Of a stretch of DNA of 6,993 nucleotides, positions 1 through 6,604 are shown piece after piece; position 1 is the stretch's first letter; the number at the start of each line of letters is the position of its first letter. A program made the translations under genes and the position numbers. Source of the DNA: Sulfuritalea sp. Its GTDB lineage: Bacteria; Pseudomonadota; Gammaproteobacteria; Burkholderiales; Rhodocyclaceae. The stretch is taken from assembly GCA_026399445.1 (NCBI GenBank), contig JAPLRA010000378.1:1-6993 (forward strand), read 5' to 3'. Under the pieces are notes generated by a model. The model did not search any database. It saw only the letters and a list, made by a program, of their open reading frames with translations, and was not told the origin of the DNA.

Positions 1-767
1 GCGCGCAGTCCGCCGTGGTACAGGTCCATCGCGCCGTCGGGACTTACCAGGCACATGCCGGCGGAGCGGAAACGGCCGAAGGCGTTGTATTCGGCGAGGT
101 TCTGCTCGAACAACTGGCGGATCATGCCGACCGCGTCGCGGCTCCAGGCGACCATCTGGTAGATGTCTTTCAGCAATTCGGCGCGCTCTTCGGCCGAGAG
201 CGATTTGTTCACGCCGCCGGGAACCGAGCCGGTGCCATGCACCCGCTTGCCGGCCGTCATGCGGATGACTTCCTGGCCGTACTTGCGCAGGAATACGCCC
301 TTCTTGGCGATTTCCGGATGCGCGGCGATGACGCCGACTACGTTGCGCGCGGCGACGTCGGAGCCGAAGCCGAACAGCAGGTCGGGCGACGCCAGATGGA
401 AAAAGTGCAGGGCGTGTGATTGCAGGATCTGGCCGGCGTGCATCAGGCGGCGAATCTTCTCGGCGGTTGGCGTCAGTTGCTTGACGCCGAGCATCATGTC
501 CAGCGCCTTCGATGCCGCGAGGTGGTGCGAGACCGGGCAGATGCCGCACAGGCGCTGCACCATGACCGGAACTTCCCAGTAGGGACGGCCCTGGATGAAC
601 TTTTCGAAGCCGCGGAATTCGACGATGTGCAGGCGCACTTGGTGCACCTTGTTGTTGTCGTCAAGCAGGATGGTGACCTTGCCGTGGCCTTCGACCCTTG
701 ATACTGGATCGATGGCGACGCGACGGAGTTTTTCGGGGGAGGTGGCAGTTTCGAGTTCGAATTTCAT
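1..767 (-). CDS. hoxH: HoxH, [NiFe] hydrogenase large subunit (NAD-reducing type), C-terminal part outside the window
   Basis: This is the catalytic subunit of the NAD-reducing hydrogenase. It carries the Ni-Fe(CN)2CO centre that splits or forms H2 in the cytoplasm. I translated it by hand from ATG at 767; it stays open for 255 codons to the window edge. The N-terminal nickel-binding motif is present as RLCGICPVSHH, with Cys74 and Cys77 as ligands, preceded by the family stretch DPVSRVEGHG at residues 20-29. The second CxxC motif, near the C-terminus in this family, lies off the left edge, so about half of the usual near-490-residue protein is missing. A modest GAGA ribosome site lies 5 bases before the start. 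It follows hoxY by 29 bases and is the last hydrogenase gene visible. Maturation normally needs Hyp proteins and a C-terminal protease, none of which is in view. The assignment to HoxH rather than another large subunit rests on the neighbours as well as the motif. Confidence 0.95.
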   Translation of the reverse strand, partial: MKFELETATSPEKLRRVAIDPVSRVEGHGKVTILLDDNNKVHQVRLHIVEFRGFEKFIQGRPYWEVPVMVQRLCGICPVSHHLAASKALDMMLGVKQLTPTAEKIRRLMHAGQILQSHALHFFHLASPDLLFGFGSDVAARNVVGVIAAHPEIAKKGVFLRKYGQEVIRMTAGKRVHGTGSVPGGVNKSLSAEERAELLKDIYQMVAWSRDAVGMIRQLFEQNLAEYNAFGRFRSAGMCLVSPDGAMDLYHGGLR

Positions 768-796
768 GTCGGTCTCAGTCGTGACTTTGTCGCAAA

Positions 797-1366
797 TCAG
801 TCGTAATGCAGCAGGCCGTGGCCCAGATTGGGCGTACGCCCGGCGAGCAGGTCGGTCAGCAGTTTCCAGATCGCATCGGCGGACGGCGGGCAGCCGGGCA
901 GGAAGTAGTCGACCTTCACCACTTCATGGATCGGGTGCACCTTGTTCAGCGGCAGCGGCAGTTCCGGATCGTTGGGAATGCCGCCGTGGGACAGCCCGAC
1001 TTCTGTCTGATAGACCTCTTCGAGGATGTCGCGCAGGTCGAGATGGTTGCGCTGCGCCGGCAGGCCGCCGTTGATCGCGCAGGCGCCCACCGCCACCAGC
1101 ACCTTGCAGTTCCGGCGGAACTCGCGCAGCACGTGCACGTTCTCGGCATTGCACAGCCCGCCTTCGATCAGCCCCAGATCGCAGGGGCCGCAGGTCTTGA
1201 TGTCGGTCAGCGGCGAGCGGTCGAATTCGATCAGCTCGAGCAGCTTGATGATGCGTTCATCGATGTCGAGAATGGACATGTGGCAGCCGAAGCAGCCGGC
1301 GAGGCTGGTGGTGGCGACACGCAGTTTCTTTACCGGGGCCGGGGTTGCATTCATCGGGGCGTTCAT
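797..1366 (-). CDS. hoxY: HoxY, [NiFe] hydrogenase small subunit
   Basis: This 189-residue protein is the short small subunit of soluble NAD-reducing hydrogenases. It carries electrons between the HoxH nickel site and the HoxFU diaphorase. It has the ligands for a single proximal [4Fe-4S] cluster: Cys25 and Cys28 in GCFGC, Cys96 in VGAC, and Cys159 in PGCPP. It lacks the twin-arginine signal peptide and the extra C-terminal clusters of membrane-bound uptake hydrogenases, which supports a cytoplasmic enzyme. I chose ATG 1366 because AAGGA lies 9 bases upstream (1376-1380) and because it overlaps the hoxU stop as ATGA; the second ATG at 1354 has no ribosome site. Three further cysteines (59, 62, 72) sit in the TCGPC and GLC segments, which I recognise as common in HoxY but cannot assign to a cluster. 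Confidence 0.96.
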   Translation of the reverse strand: MNAPMNATPAPVKKLRVATTSLAGCFGCHMSILDIDERIIKLLELIEFDRSPLTDIKTCGPCDLGLIEGGLCNAENVHVLREFRRNCKVLVAVGACAINGGLPAQRNHLDLRDILEEVYQTEVGLSHGGIPNDPELPLPLNKVHPIHEVVKVDYFLPGCPPSADAIWKLLTDLLAGRTPNLGHGLLHYD

Positions 1367-2076
1367 GGCGTGGTTTCCTTGTCCGGTGCGCTGATCGGTG
1401 CCAGATCGTAGGTGCGTTCGCCGATCGGCACGGCGAAACCCTTGCGCTTCTTCAGAATGACGCCGACCGGGCAGATGCTGGCGGCGCGATCGGTGGCGGC
1501 GAAATCGGTATCGCCGAGCATGCCGGACTCGCTGTTGATATGCACGCGTCGGCCGAGAATGCCGCGCCCGCCCATGTAGAAGACGTTCTTGCCGTCGACG
1601 TCGCGCGAGGCGGAAACGCACAGCGAGCACATGATGCAGCGGTTGAAGTCGAGCAGGATGTCGGGATGCGAGGCATCGACCGCGCGGTCGGGATAGAACA
1701 TGTCGAAATGCGGCGACATCATTTTGAGTTCGTAGGCCGTGGCCTGCAGGGCGCAGTCGCCGCTCTTCTCGCAGGAAGGGCAGAAATGATTGCCTTCGAC
1801 GAAGAACATCTGCAGCAGCGTGCGGCGCTTGTCGTCGAGTTCGGCAGTGCGGTTTTCGACCACCATGCCGGCCTGCGCCTCCATGGTGCAGCTTGAGCCG
1901 AAGCGTCCATTGACCTTGACCGTGCACAGCTTGCACGAACCGTTGGCCTGGAAGTCCGGATGCCAGCACAGGTGCGGGATGTAGGCGCCGGCGGCCTTTG
2001 CCGCCTGAATGATGGTCTGCCCCGGCGTGAAGGGAATCTCCTCGCCATCGAGGTGGAAGGTAGTGGTCGCGTTCAT
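1363..2076 (-). CDS. hoxU: HoxU, iron-sulphur diaphorase subunit of NAD-reducing hydrogenase
   Basis: HoxU (237 residues) is homologous to the N-terminal part of NuoG of complex I. It wires electrons between HoxY and HoxF. Three cluster sites are visible. An N-terminal [2Fe-2S] ferredoxin fold has Cys37, Cys48, Cys51 and Cys63. A [4Fe-4S] site has His97, Cys99, Cys102 and Cys108, in the form GNHFCPSC that is usual for HoxU; NuoG has its His two residues further from the first Cys. A second [4Fe-4S] site has Cys147, Cys150 and Cys153, with Cys202 in ICPVG. No cluster residue is missing. The start at 2076 is supported by GAGG 7 bases upstream (2084-2087) and by the ATGA overlap with the end of hoxF. 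The stop overlaps the hoxY start in the same way, pointing to translational coupling through hoxF-hoxU-hoxY. Confidence 0.96.
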   Translation of the reverse strand: MNATTTFHLDGEEIPFTPGQTIIQAAKAAGAYIPHLCWHPDFQANGSCKLCTVKVNGRFGSSCTMEAQAGMVVENRTAELDDKRRTLLQMFFVEGNHFCPSCEKSGDCALQATAYELKMMSPHFDMFYPDRAVDASHPDILLDFNRCIMCSLCVSASRDVDGKNVFYMGGRGILGRRVHINSESGMLGDTDFAATDRAASICPVGVILKKRKGFAVPIGERTYDLAPISAPDKETTP

Positions 2077-3838
2077 GCTTCGGCCTCGTTTTCCGGGTGC
2101 TCGTCAAAGTGTGCGGCGGCGTCGTCGCGGCCGGTCATCTGCCGCGCCTGCGACAGGGCGGCGTCGAGATCGAAAGCCGGTTCGTAGTTGAGCGACATGA
2201 GCCGGCGTTCGTAGGCGGGACGGAACTTGTTGAGCGTGTCGAACATCGGGTTGCAGGCGCTGTTGCCCAGGCCGCAGTGGCTGGCGCCCTGCATCAGGCG
2301 GTGCAGCTTGAACAGCTCGTTGATGTCGTAGGGCGAGCCGTGATTCTTCGCGATCTTGTCCATGATGTTGCGCACCAGCGTCGTGCCGACCCGGCAGGGA
2401 GTGCAGAAGCCGCAGGACTCGTGGGCGAAGAAGTGGGCGAAGTTGCGTGCCACCTCGAACATGTCGCGGGTTTCGTCAAAGATCATGAAGGCGCCGGCCG
2501 TGGGCAGATCCTCGAAGGCGATCTTGCGGTCGAACTCGGCCTCGGCCAGGCAGATGCCGGAAGGGCCGGAAATCTGCACCGCCAGTGTGTCGGTGGCGCC
2601 GCAATCGGCCAGCACTTGTCTCACTGTCACGCCATAGGGATACTCGTAAATGCCCGGCCGCCCGCAGTCGCCGCTGCTGGACAGGCGCTGCCGTGGGTGG
2701 CGATCAGGCAGGCCGCAGCGAGGGTTTCGACGTTGTTCACCGTGGTGGGCTGATCGAGATAGCCGCGGGTGACGGGGAAGGGCGGGCGGATGCGCGGGCG
2801 GCCCGGCTTGCCTTCCAGCGATTCGATCAGGGCCGATTCCTCGCCGCAGATGTAGGCGCCGGCGCCGAGGTGGATCTCGATGTCGAAGCTGAACTCCGTG
2901 CCGAGGATGCTCTTGCCCAGCAGTCCGGCCTGTCGCCGTGCCGCCAGCGCCGACTCCAGGGGTTCGAGCAGGTAGCGATATTCGCCGCGCAGGTAGATCA
3001 GGCCCTTCTTCGCGCCCACCACCAGGCCGGCGATGCTCATGCCCTCGAAGACCAGGTCCGTGTAGGAGGTCAGCAGCACGCGGTCCTTGAAGGTGCCCGG
3101 CTCGCCCTCGTCGGCATTGCAGATGACGTAGTGGGCGGGGTTGTCGCCGCTGCCGGCGGCAGTGCGGCAGGCTTCCCATTTCTGGCCGGTGGAAAAGCCT
3201 GCACCGCCGCGACCGCGCAGTTTGGCGTCCTTGACCTCGGCCAGGGTGTTTTCCGGGCCGCGCTTCAGCGCCGCGGCCAGCGCCTGTCCGGGCGCCAAGC
3301 CGTGATCGAGCAGGATGTCCTTGCGACGGATGTTGTCCTCCACGGCGAACCACTCGGCCGGCCAGTCGGCCAACGGTGTTTCGCTGCGGATGAGGCCAAC
3401 CATCTCGCCGACCCGGGACTGCGTCATGCGCGTGATGGCCCGATAGTTGACCAGCAGCGCCGGCCCCTGATCGCACATGCCGGTGCAGGACGTGGTGTTC
3501 ACGCTGACCAGGCCGTCCTCGGACACGCGGCCCGGTTCCAGCCAGAGCTTCTTGCACATGGCATCCATCAGATCGGCATTGCCCAACATACGGTCGGTGA
3601 TGTTGTCCGACCAGAGCACGCAATACTTGCCGCGCGGCCGCTTGTGGAAAAAGCTGTAAAAGGACGCCGTGCCGCCGACCTTGGCGCGCGGCCAGCCGAT
3701 GCCTGTGGCGATGGCGGTCAGGGTCGCCGGGGACAGCCAGCCAAGTTCTTCCTGCGTTTCGCGCAGGATCTGCATCAGGCGCGTGCCATCGCGGCGGTGA
3801 CGGTCGAGAACGGCATCAATCACATCTATTTCGGACAT
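2073..3838 (-). pseudogene. hoxF: HoxF, NADH-binding diaphorase subunit with fused HoxE-like domain; frameshifted in this sequence
   Basis: HoxF is the FMN and NAD(H)-binding subunit of the NAD-reducing hydrogenase, homologous to NuoE plus NuoF. Residues 1-150 are the NuoE/HoxE-like domain. Residues 208-215 (RGRGGAGF) and 240-253 (CNADEGEPGTFKDR) form the FMN/NADH site, and GAGAYICGEES follows at 325-335. The first frame is sound up to Gly383 (codon 2690-2692) and then runs into unrelated residues, stopping at 2627 (403 residues). The remainder continues in another frame from 2684 with LSSSGDC and 203 residues to the stop at 2073. That part includes the [4Fe-4S] motif ESCGFCTPCR and the later Cys in HCGLG. 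Compared with HoxF as I recall it from Cupriavidus, about 16 residues are missing at the break; restoring them gives roughly 603 residues, the normal length. Start 3838 is chosen over ATG 3889 because GAGG lies 8 bases before it. The pristine downstream genes suggest a recent mutation or a sequence or assembly error. Confidence 0.9.
2685..2689 (-). other. Frameshift and deletion junction within hoxF
   Basis: Five bases separate the last sensible codon of the first frame (Gly383, 2690-2692) from the first sensible codon of the second frame (Leu at 2682-2684). Family members have about 17 residues here, including an aromatic Trp-Phe pair and a Gly-Thr-rich loop. The gap therefore fits loss of about 46 bases, a number that leaves remainder 1 on division by 3 and so shifts the frame. 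No heptamer slippery site or long direct repeat is visible at the join. The missing segment cannot be read, so the exact deletion size is inferred from the family length. Confidence 0.8.
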
Positions 3839-3846
3839 GGCAAAAA

Positions 3847-3850
3847 CCTC
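3847..3850 (-). promoter_or_regulatory. Ribosome binding site that fixes the hoxF start
   Basis: On the minus strand GAGG is followed by 8 bases and the ATG at 3836-3838. The alternative upstream ATG at 3889 would add 17 residues with no resemblance to HoxF and would place this site inside the coding sequence. The shorter start, giving a protein beginning MSEIDVID, is therefore preferred. Confidence 0.75.
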
Positions 3851-3857
3851 AAATGAA

Positions 3858-3870
3858 ATGCTCCGAGCAT
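3858..3870. repeat. Perfect 13-base palindrome ATGCTC-C-GAGCAT upstream of hoxF
   Basis: Two 6-base arms flank a single central base, centred at 3864, about 20 bases upstream of the hoxF start codon. Its position between the ribosome site and the candidate promoter suits an operator or a small leader structure, but it matches no operator consensus I can name. The one-base loop is too tight for a stable hairpin, so a protein-binding site is the likelier reading if it has a function. Confidence 0.4.
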
Positions 3871-3875
3871 GGCTA

Positions 3876-3886
3876 CTGCATTGCAG
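3876..3886. repeat. Second short palindrome CTGCA-T-TGCAG
   Basis: Five-base perfect arms flank one base, centred at 3881, which is 17 bases from the centre of the palindrome at 3858-3870. On the minus strand the pentamer ATGCT occurs at both sites (3885-3889 and 3866-3870), 19 bases apart. The close spacing of two symmetric elements is suggestive of paired binding, but arms this short can arise by chance. Confidence 0.3.
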
Positions 3887-3979
3887 CATAGCGCTCTGGT
3901 GTTACAGGGATTTAATCTGGGTCAACTCTTTGCGTGACGGATCACCGACAAACGGTCGATTCCTACTGACGAACCGGAC

Positions 3980-3996
3980 GGTATTTATCGTGCCAG
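3980..3996 (-). promoter_or_regulatory. Candidate sigma-54 promoter for the hox operon
   Basis: Read on the minus strand the site is CTGGCACGATAAATACC. Against the sigma-54 consensus YTGGCACG-N4-TTGCW, the whole -24 element matches, but the -12 element is ATACC, matching only two of five positions and lacking the important G of the GC pair. It points at hoxF and would give a leader of roughly 130 bases. The soluble hydrogenase operon of Cupriavidus necator is known to depend on sigma-54, which makes the site plausible. The weak -12 half keeps confidence low. Confidence 0.3.
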
Positions 3997-4090
3997 CAGG
4001 TATCATTACGCGGCTCTGCTACGATTTGATCGGCAAAGCGCGGGCCTTGCGAAATGCAAGCGGCGACTACCGGCGGAGGCCGTCTGAGAG

Positions 4091-5692
4091 ATGCCAGACC
4101 AACGCATCAGTGAAGGAATAGGGCCCCGATTCATGACCGATGTCAGCGTGTCCGACGACCAGCGCTTTCGCCACTGCCTCGAAATCCAGCGGCGGGTAAG
4201 TGCCGAGCACAACCTCGATCGTCTTGCGCAGGTTGTCATGGACGAGGTGACGGCCTTGCTCGGGGCCGATCGCAGCACACTGTTCCTGTTCGACCGCGAT
4301 ACCATGGAATTGCGTGCCAATTTTGCCGCGGGCGTCGAAGGCCGCGCGCTGGTGGTACCCCTGCGCATGGGCATCGTTGGCACCGCGATCCTGCGCCGCG
4401 AGATCGCCAATGTCTCGAATGCCTACGCTTCCCCCTATTTCAACCCCGAGCTTGATTCGGTACTGGGGTACCGCACGGAAAGCCTGCTGGTGGCACCGCT
4501 GCTTGCGTCGGATGGGCACGTACTTGGCGGTCTCGAACTGCTCAACAAGAATGCCGGCCGCTTTACCGCCGAAGATGAGGCCTTGACCAAACAGACGGCC
4601 GAACGGCTGGCCAAGTGGGTGGAGAAAGGCGACGCCTATCCCGCCGGCGTTGAAGCCGAAGTGATTGCCTTGCGCAACATCGTCGGTTGCGATCGCGGTA
4701 CGGTGTTCGTGCTAGAGGAAGGCAGCGGCCGGCTGGCGGCGATTCACGCCGATGGCGGCGATGGCCGCTCGATCTCGCTCAACATGAAACTCGGCATTGC
4801 CGGTTTGACCGCGGTGGCGGGTCGTAGCATCCGCATCGATGAGGCCTGGGAAGACTCGCGCTTCGATCGCAGCGTCGACCAGCGTACCGGCTACCGTACT
4901 CGCTCCATGCTGTGCGTGCCGCTGAAAAGCACCTCGGGCGAGTCGATCGGCGTGGTGCAGGCAATCAACAAGCATGCGGGACCATTCTCGGAGGACGATC
5001 TGGCGACGCTGGAGGCGGTGGCCGGCATTGTGGCCATCGCCATCGACAACGCGATGCTGTTTTCCGACCAGGAGCGCCAGTTTCACAGCATGCTCGATGT
5101 TCTGGCGGCGTCCATCGACGCCAAGGACGGGCTGACTGCCGGCCATTCGACCAATGTAGCGCTGCATGCGGTAGCCATCGGCAGGGAGCTCGGCTTCACC
5201 GTCGAAGAGCTCGATTTGCTGCGGGTGGCGGCGGTACTCCACGATTACGGCAAGATCGGTGTCAGTGACAGCGTGCTCAAGAAGGACGGCCTGCTTGATG
5301 ACGACGAGTTCGCCCACATGAAGTCGCACGCCAGCCTGACCGAGGACATCCTGACGCGTATCCATTTCACCCGAAAGTACCGCAATGTGCCGCTGATAGC
5401 CGCTTCGCATCACGAGCGGCTCGATGGCAGCGGTTATCCGCGGGGTTTGACGGCGCGCGAAATCCCGTTCATGGCGAAAATCCTGACCGTGGCCGACGTC
5501 TTCGAGGCGCTGACGGCTGATCGACACTACCGCAAGAAAATGAGTACCGAAGACGCCCTGGCGATACTCGATGCCGCGGCCGGCAAGCGCTTCGACAGCC
5601 ATGTGATTGCCGCCTTGCGCCGCTGTCTGGGCATGCCGGAGCCGCTGGTGGCGAAAACTCCTCCGGCAGAAAACTACCGCACCGACGGATGA
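4091..5692 (+). CDS. GAF-GAF-HD-GYP protein, probable cyclic-di-GMP phosphodiesterase
   Basis: This 533-residue cytoplasmic protein has no signal peptide or membrane segment. Two GAF sensor domains lie at about 35-180 and 188-325, followed by an HD-GYP domain at about 332-515. The HD-GYP signature is complete: His352 in TAGHS, His384-Asp385 in LHDYGKIG, His413, His440-His441, the GYP triplet at 448-450 after DGS, and Asp469 in VADVFEAL. This is the form of active metal-dependent enzymes that hydrolyse cyclic-di-GMP to pGpG or GMP. GAF1 carries the NK-F-x3-DE pattern (Asn152, Lys153, Phe158, Asp162, Glu163) associated with cyclic-nucleotide-binding GAF domains; GAF2 keeps it only in part. No haem or chromophore residues are obvious. 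ATG 4091 has GGAGG 11 bases upstream. ATG 4133, with AAGGA 15 bases upstream, is an alternative that shortens the protein by 14 residues without touching a domain. Its stop overlaps the next gene by ATGA. Confidence 0.93.
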   Translation: MPDQRISEGIGPRFMTDVSVSDDQRFRHCLEIQRRVSAEHNLDRLAQVVMDEVTALLGADRSTLFLFDRDTMELRANFAAGVEGRALVVPLRMGIVGTAILRREIANVSNAYASPYFNPELDSVLGYRTESLLVAPLLASDGHVLGGLELLNKNAGRFTAEDEALTKQTAERLAKWVEKGDAYPAGVEAEVIALRNIVGCDRGTVFVLEEGSGRLAAIHADGGDGRSISLNMKLGIAGLTAVAGRSIRIDEAWEDSRFDRSVDQRTGYRTRSMLCVPLKSTSGESIGVVQAINKHAGPFSEDDLATLEAVAGIVAIAIDNAMLFSDQERQFHSMLDVLAASIDAKDGLTAGHSTNVALHAVAIGRELGFTVEELDLLRVAAVLHDYGKIGVSDSVLKKDGLLDDDEFAHMKSHASLTEDILTRIHFTRKYRNVPLIAASHHERLDGSGYPRGLTAREIPFMAKILTVADVFEALTADRHYRKKMSTEDALAILDAAAGKRFDSHVIAALRRCLGMPEPLVAKTPPAENYRTDG

Positions 5693-6603
5693 AGGCCTAC
5701 GACAGCCCCTTTGCCGCGATTGGCGATACCCGCGACACCCGGGAGGTGGAGGCGCAGGTGGGCAAGATCATCCATACATTCTTGCCGGACCATGATCTGG
5801 CAAGGGTTGCCGCCGCTTTTCGCCTGCTGGATAGCGCGCTTGAAGGCGGGTTGCCGGGGTACCAGAAACTCAAGACGCTGTATCACAACCGCAACCACAT
5901 CAACGAGGTGGTGCTGTGTGCGGCGCGCATGCTGCATGGTTTGCATCTCGCCGGTCAGAGGCTCGATGGCGATCACATCGATGCCGCGCTGATTGGCGCC
6001 CTGATGCACGATATCGGCTATTTGATGAGGGACGGCGAGGCGTGCGGCACGGGGGCGCAATTTACCGATACCCACGTGCTGCGCGGTGTGGAATTCGTGC
6101 GGACGCATCTTGCCGATCTGCCTCCGCGAGTGATGGAAGCCACCGTCAAGGTCATCCTACTCACCGACCATCGCAAGCATCCCGACTCCGTGAAGTTCGA
6201 CAACGCACAGCAGCAGCGTGCGGCCTTTGCCACCGCCACTGCCGATCTGACAGGCCAGATGGCCAACCGCGAATATCTTGAGCGCCTGTTGTTCCTGTAC
6301 TTTGAATTTGAAGAAGCGCAGATGGGCAACTTCGTCGATATACACGACCTGCTGGAAAGGACGACAAAGTTCTATGCCGAGAGCAAAGTCAGGCTCGACA
6401 CGGATCTCGGCGGGCTGGGGACGCATCTCGCTTTGCATTTCAAGGCATGCCAGGGAGCCGAGCGGAATTACTATGCGGAAGCAATAGACCGGAATATCGA
6501 GTATCTGGCGCGGCTGGTGGACATAAAACCCGAGCGCCGGCTGGAGTTCCTCAAGCGCGGTGGCGTTGTGGAAAAAGTACTGGAAATGACCGGCGAAGGC
6601 TGA
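5689..6603 (+). CDS. HD-superfamily metal-dependent phosphohydrolase, substrate unknown
   Basis: This 304-residue protein is soluble, with no signal peptide or membrane helix. It has the metal ligands of an HD fold: His66 and His70 in YHNRNHINEV, His107-Asp108 in LMHDIGY, His129 in TDTHV, His161 in TDHRKH, and Asp186 in TADLTGQ. The YHNxxHxxxV element resembles the metal-binding motif of class I cyclic nucleotide phosphodiesterases and of predicted HD phosphohydrolases. I can place it in the HD superfamily but not assign a substrate. It lacks the GYP triplet, so it is not a second HD-GYP enzyme. The C-terminal 100 residues are probably helical and are not recognised. Its ATG sits inside the stop of the upstream gene (ATGA) with no clear ribosome site of its own, which implies translational coupling to the HD-GYP protein. 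It may act on a related nucleotide signal; that is inference from context. Confidence 0.85.
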   Translation: MKAYDSPFAAIGDTRDTREVEAQVGKIIHTFLPDHDLARVAAAFRLLDSALEGGLPGYQKLKTLYHNRNHINEVVLCAARMLHGLHLAGQRLDGDHIDAALIGALMHDIGYLMRDGEACGTGAQFTDTHVLRGVEFVRTHLADLPPRVMEATVKVILLTDHRKHPDSVKFDNAQQQRAAFATATADLTGQMANREYLERLLFLYFEFEEAQMGNFVDIHDLLERTTKFYAESKVRLDTDLGGLGTHLALHFKACQGAERNYYAEAIDRNIEYLARLVDIKPERRLEFLKRGGVVEKVLEMTGEG

Positions 6604-6604
6604 G

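Larger units (their letters stand above)
3839..4090. promoter_or_regulatory. Divergent intergenic regulatory region between hoxF and the GAF-HD-GYP gene
   Basis: This 252-base stretch separates two divergent transcription units and is the only sizeable non-coding region in the window. It is visibly richer in A and T in its central part than the flanking genes. It contains the hoxF ribosome site, two small palindromes near hoxF, a candidate sigma-54 promoter pointing at hoxF, and a GGAGG (4075-4079) 11 bases before the ATG at 4091. I found no convincing sigma-70 promoter for the rightward operon. The isolated -10-like hexamers TTTAAT (3911-3916) and TATCAT (4001-4006) lack a good -35 at normal spacing. 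No RNA gene, riboswitch or convincing small gene was seen. Confidence 0.75.

Noticed and set aside
2627..2692. Programmed ribosomal frameshift in hoxF
   Set aside because: No slippery heptamer or downstream structure is evident, and the coding content itself is short by about 16 residues, which a frameshift alone would not explain.
2585..3856. Long plus-strand open frame (423 codons) opposite hoxF
   Set aside because: It lies antisense to a well-supported HoxF frame, has low-complexity Ala/Gly/Val/Arg-rich composition and no recognisable motif. GC-rich codon use produces such shadows.
3899..3925. Sigma-70-like pair TTGACC (3920-3925) and TAACAC (3899-3904) on the minus strand
   Set aside because: The spacer is only 15 bases and the -10 element is poor, so it is not a convincing promoter.
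3981..4009. NikR-like half-sites (GTAT at 3981 and GGTATCATTAC at 3999-4009)
   Set aside because: They are not arranged as an inverted GTATGA-N16-TCATAC pair, and single four- or five-base matches are expected by chance.
4026..4038. TTTG-ATCGG-CAAA as an FNR-type oxygen-sensor box
   Set aside because: The FNR consensus is TTGAT-N4-ATCAA, and the second half does not match.
3837..4121. Plus-strand open frame of 94 codons across the intergenic gap
   Set aside because: It begins inside the hoxF start region and runs into the HD-GYP gene out of frame. It has no ribosome site and no family resemblance.
4712..5602. Minus-strand open frame (296 codons) opposite the HD-GYP gene
   Set aside because: It is antisense to intact GAF2 and HD-GYP domains, has no recognisable family motif or ribosome site, and is a coding shadow.
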